DNA of 64,000 nucleotides from Zea mays (lineage: Eukaryota; Streptophyta; Magnoliopsida; Poales; Poaceae), in NCBI RefSeq assembly GCF_902167145.1, contig NC_050104.1, positions 13,910,001-13,974,000 on the forward strand. The letters run 5' to 3'. A program made the position numbers and the translations under genes. The notes beneath the pieces are model-generated. The model was given only the letters and a program-made list of their open reading frames with translations. It searched no databases and was not told the origin of the DNA. Numbering within the stretch: position 1 is the stretch's first letter; each line of letters opens with the position of its first letter. Positions 21,647 through 32,100 of the stretch are shown in pieces.

Positions 21647-24600
21647 TTGCAGGTTTATGCATCCGGGGGTTCAAGCTGGATTATTGATAGCGGATGCACA
21701 AACCATATGACAGGGGAGAAGAAGATGTTCACCTCCTACGTCAAGAATAAGGATTCCCAAGATTCAATTATATTCGGTGATGGGAATCAAGGCAAGGTAA
21801 AAGGGTTAGGTAAAATTGCAATTTCTAATGAGCACTCCATATCTAATGTGTTTTTAGTAGAGTCTCTTGGATATAATTTGCTATCTGTTAGTCAATTATG
21901 CAACATGGGGTATAACTGTCTATTTACAAATGTAGATGTGTCTGTCTTTAGAAGAAGTGATGGTTCACTAGCTTTTAAGGGCGTATTAGACGGCAAACTT
22001 TATTTAGTTGATTTTGCAAAAGAAGAGGCCGGTCTAGATGCATGCTTAATAGCTAAGACTAGCATGGGCTGGCTGTGGCATCGCCGCTTAGCACATGTGG
22101 GGATGAAGAACCTTCACAAGCTTCTAAAGGGAGAACACGTGATAGGTTTGACTAACGTGCAATTCGAAAAAGATAGACCTTGTGCAGCTTGTCAAGCAGG
22201 TAAACAAGTGGGAGGAGCGCATCACAGCAAGAATGTGATGACCACTTCAAGACCCCTGGAGCTGCTGCATATGGACCTCTTCGGACCTGTCGCCTATCTG
22301 AGCATAGGAGGGAGTAAGTATGGTCTAGTTATTGTTGATGACTTTTCCCGCTTCACTTGGGTGTTCTTTTTGCAGGATAAGTCTGAAACCCAAGGGACCC
22401 TCAAGCGCTTCCTCAGGAGAGCTCAAAATGAGTTTGAGCTCAAGGTGAAGAAGATAAGGAGCGACAACGGGTCCGAGTTCAAGAACCTTCAAGTGGAGGA
22501 GTTCCTTGAGGAGGAAGGGATCAAGCACGAGTTCTCCGCTCCCTACACACCACAGCAAAATGGTGTGGTAGAGAGGAAGAACAGGACGCTAATCGATATG
22601 GCGAGGACGATGCTTGGAGAATTCAAGACCCCCGAGTGTTTCTGGTCGGAAGCCGTGAACACGGCTTGCCACGCCATCAACAGGGTCTACCTTCATCGCC
22701 TCCTCAAGAAGACTTCGTATGAGCTACTAACCGGTAACAAACCCAATGTATCTTACTTTCGTGTATTTGGGAGCAAGTGCTACATTCTAGTAAAGAAGGG
22801 TAGAAATTCTAAGTTTGCTCCCAAAGTTGTAGAAGGGTTTTTGTTAGGTTATGACTCAAATACAAAGGCGTATAGAGTCTTCAACAAATCATCGGGTTTG
22901 GTTGAAGTCTCTAGCGACGTTGTATTTGATGAGACTAATGGCTCTCCAAGAGAGCAAGTTGTTGATCTTGATGATGTAGATGAAGAAGACGTTCCAACGG
23001 CCGCTATGCGCACCATGGCGATTGGTGATGTGCGACCACAGGAACAATTGGAGCAAGATCAACCTTCTTCCTCAACAATGATGCATCCCCCAACTCAAAA
23101 CGATGAACAGGTTCATCAAGAGGAGTGTGATCAAGGGGGAGCACAAGATGATCATGTGATGGAGGAAGAAGCACAACCGACACCTCCAACCCAAGTTCGA
23201 GCGATGATTCAAAGGGATCATCCCGTCGACCAAATTTTGGGTGACATTAGCAAGGGAGTAACTACTCGATCTCGATTAGTTAATTTTTGTGAGCATTACT
23301 CCTTTGTCTCTTCTATTGAGCCTTTCAGGGTAGAGGAGGCCTTGCTAGATCCAGATTGGGTATTGGCCATGCAGGAGGAACTCAACAACTTCAAGCGCAA
23401 TGAAGTTTGGACACTGGTGCCTCGTCCCAAGCAAAACGTTGTGGGAACCAAGTGGGTGTTCCGCAACAAACAGGACGAGCACGGGGTGGTGACGAGGAAC
23501 AAGGCTCGACTTGTGGCAAAAGGTTATGCCCAAGTCGCAGGTTTGGACTTTGAGGAGACGTTTGCTCCTGTGGCTAGGCTAGAATCAATTCGTATCTTGC
23601 TAGCATATGCCGCTCACCATTCTTTCAGGTTGTTCCAAATGGATGTGAAGAGCGCTTTCCTCAACGGGCCAATCAAGGAGGAGGTGTACGTGGAGCAACC
23701 CCCTGGCTTCGAGGATGAACGGTACCCCGACCACGTGTGTAAGCTCTCTAAGGCGCTCTATGGACTTAAGCAAGCCCCAAGAGCATGGTATGAATGCCTT
23801 AGAGACTTTCTAATTGTTAATGCTTTCAAGGTTGGGAAAGCCGATCCAACTCTTTTTACGAAGACATGTGATGGTGATTTGTTTGTGTGCCAAATTTATG
23901 TCGATGACATAATATTTGGTTCTACGAACCAAAAGTCTTGTGAAGAGTTTAGCAGGGTGATGATGCAGAAATTCGAGATGTCGATGATGGGCGAGTTGAA
24001 CTACTTCCTTGGGTTCCAAGTGAAGCAACTCAAGGACGGCACCTTCATCTCCCAAACAAAGTACACGCAAGACTTGCTGAAGCGGTTTGGGATGAAGGAC
24101 GCCAAGCCCGCAAAGACTCCGATGGGGACCGACGGACACACTGACCTCAACAAAGGAGGTAAGTCCGTTGATCAAAACGCATACCGGTCAATGATAGGTT
24201 CTTTGCTTTATTTATGTGCTAGTAGACCGGATATTATGCTTAGTGTATGCATGTGTGCTAGATTTCAATCCGATCCTAAGGAGTGTCACTTAGTGGCGGT
24301 GAAGCGAATTCTTAGATATTTGGTTGCTACGCCTTGCTTCGGGCTCTGGTATCCAAAGGGGTCTACCTTTGACTTGGTTGGATACTCAGACTCCGACTAT
24401 GCTGGATGTAAGGTCAATAGGAAGAGTACATCAGGGACGTGCCAATTCTTAGGAAGGTCCCTGGTGTCGTGGAACTCTAAGAAACAAACCTCCGTTGCCC
24501 TATCCACCGCTGAGGCCGAGTATGTTGCCGCAGGACAGTGTTGCGCGCAACTACTTTGGATGAGGCAAACCCTCAGGGACTTTGGCTACAATCTGAGCAA

Positions 24601-24850
24601 AGTCCCACTCCTATGTGATAATGAGAGTGCTATCCGCATGGCGGAAAATCCTGTTGAGCACAGCCGCACAAAGCACATAGACATCCGGCATCACTTTTTG
24701 AGAGACCACCAGCAAAAGGGAGATATCGAAGTGTTTCATGTTAGCACCGAGAACCAGCTAGCCGATATCTTTACCAAGCCTCTAGATGAGAAGACCTTTT
24801 GCAGGCTGCGTAGTGAGCTAAATGTCTTAGATTCGCGGAACTTGGATTGA
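21647..24850 (+). CDS. Sirevirus 2 Pol (protease-integrase-reverse transcriptase-RNase H)
   Basis: Intact frame of 1067 codons. Domains in order: aspartic protease ([12 protein letters not shown], ~12-23), integrase HHCC finger and catalytic D210, D273 and E309 (D,D35E), RT with YVDD (D753/D754), and RNase H ([22 protein letters not shown]). It ends [10 protein letters not shown]...RNLD. The first listed codon is TTG, and no ATG opens the frame: it is +1 to gag and overlaps it by 35 nt (upstream in-frame TAG at 21599-21601). Production therefore needs +1 frameshifting, splicing or non-AUG initiation. A pyrimidine-poor but splice-like TTTGCCTTGCAG lies at 21641-21652. Confidence 0.95.
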   Translation: MQVYASGGSSWIIDSGCTNHMTGEKKMFTSYVKNKDSQDSIIFGDGNQGKVKGLGKIAISNEHSISNVFLVESLGYNLLSVSQLCNMGYNCLFTNVDVSVFRRSDGSLAFKGVLDGKLYLVDFAKEEAGLDACLIAKTSMGWLWHRRLAHVGMKNLHKLLKGEHVIGLTNVQFEKDRPCAACQAGKQVGGAHHSKNVMTTSRPLELLHMDLFGPVAYLSIGGSKYGLVIVDDFSRFTWVFFLQDKSETQGTLKRFLRRAQNEFELKVKKIRSDNGSEFKNLQVEEFLEEEGIKHEFSAPYTPQQNGVVERKNRTLIDMARTMLGEFKTPECFWSEAVNTACHAINRVYLHRLLKKTSYELLTGNKPNVSYFRVFGSKCYILVKKGRNSKFAPKVVEGFLLGYDSNTKAYRVFNKSSGLVEVSSDVVFDETNGSPREQVVDLDDVDEEDVPTAAMRTMAIGDVRPQEQLEQDQPSSSTMMHPPTQNDEQVHQEECDQGGAQDDHVMEEEAQPTPPTQVRAMIQRDHPVDQILGDISKGVTTRSRLVNFCEHYSFVSSIEPFRVEEALLDPDWVLAMQEELNNFKRNEVWTLVPRPKQNVVGTKWVFRNKQDEHGVVTRNKARLVAKGYAQVAGLDFEETFAPVARLESIRILLAYAAHHSFRLFQMDVKSAFLNGPIKEEVYVEQPPGFEDERYPDHVCKLSKALYGLKQAPRAWYECLRDFLIVNAFKVGKADPTLFTKTCDGDLFVCQIYVDDIIFGSTNQKSCEEFSRVMMQKFEMSMMGELNYFLGFQVKQLKDGTFISQTKYTQDLLKRFGMKDAKPAKTPMGTDGHTDLNKGGKSVDQNAYRSMIGSLLYLCASRPDIMLSVCMCARFQSDPKECHLVAVKRILRYLVATPCFGLWYPKGSTFDLVGYSDSDYAGCKVNRKSTSGTCQFLGRSLVSWNSKKQTSVALSTAEAEYVAAGQCCAQLLWMRQTLRDFGYNLSKVPLLCDNESAIRMAENPVEHSRTKHIDIRHHFLRDHQQKGDIEVFHVSTENQLADIFTKPLDEKTFCRLRSELNVLDSRNLD

Positions 24851-25638
24851 ATTGTAGCATACATGTATTTATGCTTTTGATCATGTTCCTTTTTGCATTT
24901 TGTTGCTTATTATGGTGCTCAAGTTGTACAAACACTCCCTGGACCTCACAAGTCCGTTGCAAAGTGATGCACATGTTTAGGGGGAGATGTGTTACAACTT
25001 GACCCTTGGAGACTAACCATGTGCTTGAGTTTGATGATTTAGTCTCGAAGGAGGATTAAAAGGGAACAAGTGGACTTGGACCATGCAAGACTTCCACTGC
25101 ACTCCAATGAAAAGAGTAACTTTTCCAAGTTCATCTTTTAAACTCTTATTGCCTATTTGCTCTTAATTGAAGAATTTGGTGAGGCAATGGGGTTAAAGGG
25201 CCAAGATTGATCCCGTTTTGGTGCTTGATGCCAAAGGGGGAGAAAATAAAGGCCAAAGCAATAAATGGATCAGCTACCACTTGAGAAACTTTGAAAACAG
25301 TAGGATAGAGTTTTTGGTTTGTCAAAACTCTTGCATTGTCTCTTTTGTCAAAAGTTGGCCTCTTGTGGGGAGAAGTGTTGATTATGGGAAAAGGGGGAGT
25401 TTTTGGAATCTTGAATCAATTTTCTTTGGAAAACCTCTCTTTATGTCTCTACAAGTGGATTTGACTTAGAGATAGGATTTTGTGTTTGATTTGCAAAAAC
25501 AAACCAAGTGGTGGCAAAGGATGATCCATATATGCCAAATTGAATCAAAATAAATTTGAGTTTTTATTTTGAAGTGATATTGCACTTGTTCTAGTTGCTT
25601 GATGTTGTGTTGGCATAAATCACCAAAAAGGGGGAGAT
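24851..25638 (+). other. Sirevirus 2 3' noncoding region with four AGGGGGAG polypurine tracts
   Basis: No convincing ORF. AGGGGGAG-type tracts lie near 24979-24988, 25230-25243, 25387-25401 and 25625-25638; the last abuts the 3' LTR and is the functional PPT. No envelope-like gene is present. Confidence 0.85.
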
Positions 25639-26928
25639 TGAAAGGGAAATGTGCCCTTGGGCCATTTCTAAGTATTTTGGTGATTGAGTGCTAACACAAG
25701 TGCTTAAATGTGAATCTATGCCCATGGATGAACAAAGTGCAAATCAAGAGCAAAGGTATGTTTCTAAGTCTTAGTACATTGGTTTTGTGTACTAATATAC
25801 TTGTCTAAGTATCAGAAACAGAAAGAAGAAGAGAAGAGAAGAGTTGGCTGAGTACAGCCAAGAGGCTGTTTCGGTCTGGGGCACCGGACTGTCCGGTGGT
25901 GCACCGGACAGTGTCCGGTGCGCCAGGCTGACTCGGCGTGAAGTGGCCGCTCTCGGGAATTTGCCGACGGCGTACGGCTAAAATTCACCGGACTGTCCGG
26001 TGTGCACCGGACTGTCCGGTGTGCACCGGACTGTCCGGTGAGCCAACGGTCGGCCGGGCCAACGGTCGGCCGCGCGATCTGCGCGGGACACGTGGCCGAG
26101 TCAACGGTCGAAAGGGGGCACCGGACTGTCCGGTGTGCACCGGACATGTCCGGTGTGCACCGGACATGTCCGGTGCGCCAACGGCTCCCGCATCTGCAAC
26201 GGTCGGCTTCGCCATTTAAGGAAGGAAATCGGGCACCGGACAGTGTCCGGTGTGCACCGGACTGTCCGGTGCGCCCGATGACAGAAGGCAAGATCAGCCT
26301 TCCAGAATTGCTCTCAACGGCTCCTAGCTGCCTTGGGGCTATAAAAGGGACCCCTAGGCGCATGAAGGAGTACACCAAGCAACCTTAGAGCATTCTTGAT
26401 CATCCACACTCAGTCTTTGCGCACTCGTTTGTCATTCTCAGTGATTCGAGCTCCGTTCTAGTGAGAACTTTGAGATAGTCTTTTGAGCTCGATTCTTGGC
26501 CGTGTGTGTGCGCATTTTGCTGTGGATTTGTGTGTGTTGCTTCCCTCCCTTACTCCGTGCTTCTTTGTGAACTTTAAGTGTAAGGGCGAGAGACTCCAAT
26601 TTGTGGAGATTCCTCGCAAGTGGGATAAAGATAAGCAAAGCAAAACACCGTGGTATTCAAGTGGGTCTGTGGACCGCTTGAGAGGGGTTGATTGCAACCC
26701 TCGTCCGTTGGGACGCCACAACGTGGAGTAGGCAAGCGTTGGTCTTGGCCGAACCACGGGATAACCACCGTGTCATCTCTGTGATTGATCTTTGTTGGTT
26801 ATTGTATTTTGTTGAGGATTCCTATCTAGCCACTTGGCAATTATTGTGCTAACGATTAACCAAGTTTTGTGGCTTAAGTTTTCAAGTTTCACAGGATCAC
26901 CTATTCACCCCCCCTCTAGGTGCTCTCA
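25639..26928 (+). repeat. 3' LTR of Sirevirus 2
   Basis: 1290 bp with ten palindromes (25882-26271), two more than the 5' LTR. The extra units are one CACCGGACTGTCCGGTG and one CACCGGACATGTCCGGTG with their GTG linkers. Confidence 0.95.
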
Positions 26929-27442
26929 AGGGCCACCACGACATTCGGCGTCAGCTGGTGGACCTGGACCTCGAATCTCCGCAGGACCTCCGCCACGAAT
27001 CGATGTGCAGGCAGACGAAGGCCAACGGTGAAAAACGCCTCAAACATGACCAGCTCGCCCTCCGGCTCGGGGACCTCCTCTGCCCCCGGGACACGCCCCA
27101 CTCCGCTGCCAAAATATCCAAGTTGCTGCATATCCTGAACGCGGACCGAGGAAATCCGTGACACGCCAAACTCCACTGTATCACCAGGATGTAGCTCCTC
27201 CGCCGCCAAGTTGCTCAAAGTGTCCTCGGACGATGCGCCGGCCGGCGGTGTACTTGCAACAGACGAGGAAGAGGACGACATGACTACGTACCGTCGGCGG
27301 CGGCGGGCAGTCTGCTTCACGCGGGCCAGATCTCCGACGAGCAGGAGCAAGGAGGGCAGGCGAGCGGACGAGCGGTTTCAAAAGGAGGCTAGGGTTTTGC
27401 GGCGCGCAGAAAGTGAACCTGAACCGCGCCGCCTCGCCCCCC

Positions 27443-27450
27443 TTTTTATA
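27443..27450 (-). promoter_or_regulatory. TATA box of the outer antisense gene
   Basis: TATAAAAA on the minus strand in a GC-rich context, about 165 bp upstream of the ATG at 27281. It lies between the gene and the PPT/LTR of the sense element (27618). Confidence 0.55.
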
Positions 27451-27617
27451 CACGGGACACGACGCTTCGGGAAACCCGCAGTCCAACAGTACCGCGTCCG
27501 TCAACGGTCACATCAAAAAACCCCGCAGAACTATTTCGAGCGAGGGTAGCGTCTCCACCGTCTAGCGACGTCTTCGGCACCAGATGACTTAGTCGAACTG
27601 GTCCCTCGGAGGGCAAA

Positions 27618-28096
27618 TGTTGGGGCGAAGACGAAGACGCTACCCTTCGCTCCAGCCTTCGTCTATCTCGCTGCGCCGACAGGAAGCAGAACGGCCGGTG
27701 AGGTCCACCCTTCGTCTTATATATTACAAGACGAAGGCCTACGACGACGTCGCCCCGTCCCACGTCCCCACTCGACCTTGAGGCCCACGTGGGATTCGGC
27801 CCATTGTAACAGGCCCCGCACGGAGAGGCGTGTTACGGGCCTGATTTGTAATAACTTTTCTGTAATGACAGTCTGTAACCCTCCTTTATAGGAATATTCC
27901 GGGGATAGATCAGGTGCCTGAGGGTACATGCGTCCTTACATTGAGACGTTGGACACTCAGGCACCTATAAATACCTCCGTACAGTGCCTTTGAGAGGCTG
28001 GATTGACAGAGCTATTGCCACCTCGAGTCAAAACCTTGTTTACGTTGCTTTCATTCCTCCGTTGAATCAACTTACCCAGGAGAGCAAGTTCCAACA
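27618..28096 (+). repeat. 3' LTR of the outer Tat-like element
   Basis: 479 bp, TGTTGGGGCGAAG...GTTCCAACA. A TATA box (TATAAATA) lies at 27966-27973. A purine tract (GGAGGGCAAA) precedes it. The following GTCGC would be the target duplication, but the 5' copy is outside the window. Family not named with confidence. Confidence 0.8.
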
Positions 28097-29104
28097 GTCG
28101 CCCACTACACCCTCACGCTAAGCCACCACCAATCGTGCTAGGTTAGTCGTCGTTGGTCTGTCACGAACATATGGAAGGATTAGATCGATTGAGGTAGAAG
28201 TGCAAAAGAGCCACCTTTCCAATTTCTTTAGAATTATTCTTTTTTCTCCAAAAATTTGAACTCAATCTAACATAGTTAGAAATAGGGGCACACAACATCG
28301 TCGATTTCGAAAAATATGCCATTTTTTTAAGTCTAGGAAAGAGATTTTTTAAGAATTGGCTTGCAAAAACGAGGATCATTTTACAATTGCCCCTTTTTAG
28401 ATAAGCGTAGAATTCCAATATCATACCGTGACGAATTGACGATACAAATTATATGTTGTATTGAAATTATTTTCATTTGTATAGTTAATTAAGTAATAAT
28501 TATACGAGTTAGATGGTTTCAAAAATAATGTATACTTTATAGATACGTATAATATCAGATATTTTATAGTCATTAAATACATATGCAAAAACTAGATAAA
28601 AATATATTTAAAAATATAAATATATCTATTTATTTTTTATATGCTAATCGCATACATTTGAAGATATTTTTATTTTCGCTAAAATGGTCGAAAGTCTCGG
28701 GTCTCGGCATCCGCATCCATCCGACCATCCCCCTGTAAACCCCACCGCGTGGGCCCGCATGTCACCGCGCCGCGCTGCTGCTGACAGCAGCGCGCCTGCA
28801 CCCAACGACCCCGCCACTTTATCCACTCGGGGTGGGTGCACCACCACCTCTCGCCGACGCATGGGGCCTAGGGAATCCGACCCCACATGTCATACAACAG
28901 CGCCGCCTCTTGTGAGCGCGGCGGCGGCTATTTCCAGACCCCTCTCATCCCCGAAAGGCCAAGCCGGCTCCCGTCCCATCGCTCGCTTCCCCCTCCCGCG
29001 AATCATTCGATTCGGCCCGCCTCGTCTCGCCCGCCCGATTCGATTTGGCCGTCAGGGTGATCGGAGCCGGCGCTAGGGTTAGGGTTCCGGCGATCCCCAT
29101 ACCT
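28097..29104. other. Intergenic region and 5' flank of the unknown nuclear-type gene
   Basis: 28140-28680 is AT-rich with no gene recognised. 28720-29104 turns strongly GC-rich, as expected for a grass promoter/5' UTR, and contains a perfect inverted repeat of arms CGCGCTGCTG/CAGCAGCGCG near 28772-28796. No clear TATA box. Confidence 0.5.
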
Positions 29105-32100
29105 ATGGTGCAGCTGCCGAGCTCGGGGAAGCGGCACGCGGAGCCGGCCATGGCTCCGGCGCGGCGCGCGGCGACGGTCAAGCTAGAGGTGGAGGAGCTC
29201 GGGGCCGACGAGCGCTGCCCGCTCAGCAAGCGCGCCAAGGCAGCTCTGCCGATGCCCCCGACGCCTCCGCAGCCGCAGCAGGTAGATCCGGAGTCGTTTT
29301 TTTTTCTCTTCCGGAGTTTTGGTGTGCTCGATTGGCAGTGGGCTGGTTAGCGACTTGCTCTGGCCATGTTTGATACCAATCGGGGGAGTTGTGTTAGGAT
29401 CTTTGGTGGCGAGTTTAGCGTGGTATTTTTGGGAAAAGTAGGCGAGCTCAGCTGTGAAATCCAGGCGTTCGATCCAAATTACCCTCGTACTCGAGGACTA
29501 GAGGAAGCTGCAACGAAGAGTGATTCTCGTACAGCTTATTTCGTGCAGACAAATTTCCCACGTGTGTTATGTATGCTACTCTTGCAATGCAAATCTCCTC
29601 TGTCTAGGTGCAAAAGACAGGTTGACATTTTATAGTCCACACTTACTTTCCCTATCTGTGCATTCTGATGCTCTAAAACAAGCAGGGAAAAAGAAACAAT
29701 AGTTTAATCATGCTCGTGACGCCATATTCTACCATGCTGTCCAATTAGTAAGCCCTGTCATGGTACAAATCTATGGTTGGAATTTGCTACTATCATCTAG
29801 ACACATAAGCACAGATGCCAGTAACATGTTGTGGGCTTGGTGCATTCACAGAGGATAGCACTGTACTGTACTAGTGTACATGTATGTACTCTGTGCACTA
29901 GGTAAGGTTTTGTTTAGAGGATTCCAGTCCATTATATGGCCAATATATATGCGTTCATACTTTATCTGGACAACACTTGCTGTCTGTTCAAAATATATGT
30001 CAGGAATGAACGGAAAATATGAATAACTTTGTTGAGAAAATAATCTGAACTGGCTATTTATCCCTAGGTAGTTGTATGCATATATAATTGCAGAATTTTC
30101 AGCTTTGAGATTTATTGTTGTTATGTTGTTGGACTCTTTCAGGATATGTACCACAATGTACTCGATGAACCTAGCCCATTGGGTCTGCGGCTGAAAAAAA
30201 GTCCATCACTCTTGGATTTGATTCAGATGAGACTTTCTCAAGCATCCAATGCTGGCGAGTCATCCATGGACAACAGCGGTTCTGAGCCTTCCAAGAAGAA
30301 AGACAATAAATCTGGTGCTTCTGCAGCAGGCGAACGACTAAAAGCTTCGAATTTTCCTGCAAGTATATTGAAGATTGGTTCATGGGAGGTGGGTGGGTTT
30401 GATTTTTTCTGTTCTAGTGTTCTTTTATCAGCTCTGATCCTCTGATACAACCTCATTATGCATTAGGTGTATGTCCCCCCACCCACCCACCCACACACAC
30501 ACCACACCACATTCACACTTCACATGAAAGACGCAACATCAGTGAATTATGATGCTTTATTGTGACGTAGCGAATGCGTTAAATTAAATACTCTTATGCA
30601 GTAATTAGTAAACCCCTACCGTAGCTGTTTTGTACTTTTGTCTGTAGTCTATGCAACTTGAAGCTAATATTCATGCAATTATAATACTGATACTCTGCTG
30701 TAGTATGAACTGTTAGTGCAAGTGTGCAACACCGATGCATCTTCTTTGTTATCCAATCTTTTATGTATCTTTTGTTGCAACAATTGTTTAAGAGCAAAAC
30801 TCTGTGCATGCCAGTACATCCAGTAATTCATATAATAGTTCACCAGGACGAAATTTGCCCTTAAATGTCTTAATTAAAGTTCTCTCTGTTCTTGTGCAGT
30901 ATGTGTCACGGTACGAAGGTGATTTGGTGGCAAAGTGTTACTTTGCAAAGCATAAACTTGTGTGGGAAGTTCTGGAAGGTGGCCTTAAGAGTAAGATAGA
31001 GATTCAATGGTCAGATATTACTGCTTTGAAGGCAACTTGCCCCGAAAATGGCCAAGGAACCTTGGACGTGGCGGTACGTTTATCTGGAGATGTTTGTTTC
31101 TTTTTTCTTTTTAGTTCGCTACCTCTGTTTCGATTCTGAGGCGTTCTCCTTTTCCTGAAGTTGGCCAGACCACCTCTTTTCTTTAAAGAGACAGATCCGC
31201 AGCCAAGAAAACACACACTGTGGCAGGCTACCTCAGATTTCACTGGTGGTCAAGCGAGTGTGCACAGGTACTATAATCGTTGAGGGCTCGTAATTGAAAT
31301 GGATCTCATATGAGAAGATTGCTCCTATATATCTGGCAGTACCTCATACACATAGTACTGTTGGAGTATAAAGCATAGCTTATCTGCTTTACATTTAGAT
31401 GTTCTGGTGGCATTCAAGATATTTACTATGTTTATCTGGGGTTCTGTAGTACTAGCGCGGCATGTTTTTTGCTTTATCGCTCCATTTTTGTTGGCTCTGG
31501 TTGCATTCCGAAGATATTTATGATGCTTACCTGGGATTCTGTAGCACTAAGTTTCTGGCTCATGTTTGTTATTAGAACAGATTGCCCCTTTTGGGAGCAG
31601 TTAGGTACTGTAGGACACATTTTAAAATTGTTTGTTTTAGTTGTATTGCTAAGGGATAAATTCTTTAGTTGTGGATCACTTTGACTTGAGTTGTATCATA
31701 TCTAGATCCAATCTGCTTAGGAGCCACTTATAAATCTATTAACATAAGGAGACATTATCACTGTTTCAAGTAAAAAAAAAGAAAGATTTTGTCTTTCTAT
31801 CCTTTATGTTTTGTCACTGATTATATGGCCACGTACTATGTACAGTTACTGATGCACTTATGTGCATCATAGGACCTCATCCAGTCTTCCTCAGGACATT
31901 TAACTATTTGCCATCTTTACGGATGACACTAAATAACCAGTCACTGACATGGCATTTTGTTTGCCATCCACCTCGTAAAGATGGCAAAAAATAGGCTATC
32001 TCCAGCAGGTTTGTGTATATGGGCGTGCAAAGTACTGTTTTGCACTGTAGACCGCACTGTTTACAAAGTGGAGTTTTAAATAGACAGTGGGATAGAGAGG

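Larger units (their letters stand above)
17951..26928 (+). mobile_element. Sirevirus 2: Opie/Ji-type copia retrotransposon with intact gag and pol
   Basis: Element of 8978 bp with LTRs at 17951-19204 and 25639-26928, primer site, gag, pol and PPT. It has a perfect target duplication AGGGC (17946-17950 and 26929-26933). The LTRs differ by about eight substitutions by eye, a C-run, and two extra palindrome units in the 3' LTR. This makes it the oldest of the three Sireviruses here, though still young. Both coding frames are open, so it looks coding-competent. Confidence 0.95.
17432..27281 (-). pseudogene. Antisense gypsy-type-transposon-domain gene of the outer element, split by Sirevirus 2 and truncated by the Grande-like element
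   Basis: The coding pieces are 27281-26929 and 17950-17432, read on the minus strand. The first ATG (MSSSSSSVAS, 27281) lies about 165 bp downstream of a TATA box. The sequence joins as HQLTPNVVVAL then AKYVWAATSYG across the Sirevirus 2 insertion, and the frame is preserved exactly once the 5-bp duplication is removed. The later part (FAKHYCLHWQKRKIG, WWDIWFYV) is typical of the plant 'putative gypsy type transposon' N-terminal domain. The gene is then cut at 17432 where the Grande-like element entered. No stop interrupts the joined frame. In the open frame upstream of the ATG, the codons read LARVKQTARRRRR (27329-27291). Confidence 0.8.
17427..28096 (+). mobile_element. Outer Tat-like gypsy element, 3' fragment, hosting Sirevirus 2
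   Basis: Pieces at 17427-17950 and 26934-28096 belong to one plus-strand gypsy element. Its 3' LTR is at 27618-28096, and a minus-strand gene with the same type of domain as the Grande antisense gene lies upstream of it. The 5' part was separated when the Grande-like element inserted at 17427 and is outside the window. Removing Sirevirus 2 and one AGGGC copy rejoins the gene in frame. Confidence 0.8.

Noticed and set aside
24851..25638. Envelope-like gene sought between Sirevirus pol and the 3' LTR
   Set aside because: Only short frames without signal or membrane pattern; the space is under 800 bp and filled with polypurine tracts.
28161..28424. 87-codon minus ORF as a gene
   Set aside because: AT-rich, no recognisable domain, no supporting promoter or splice context.
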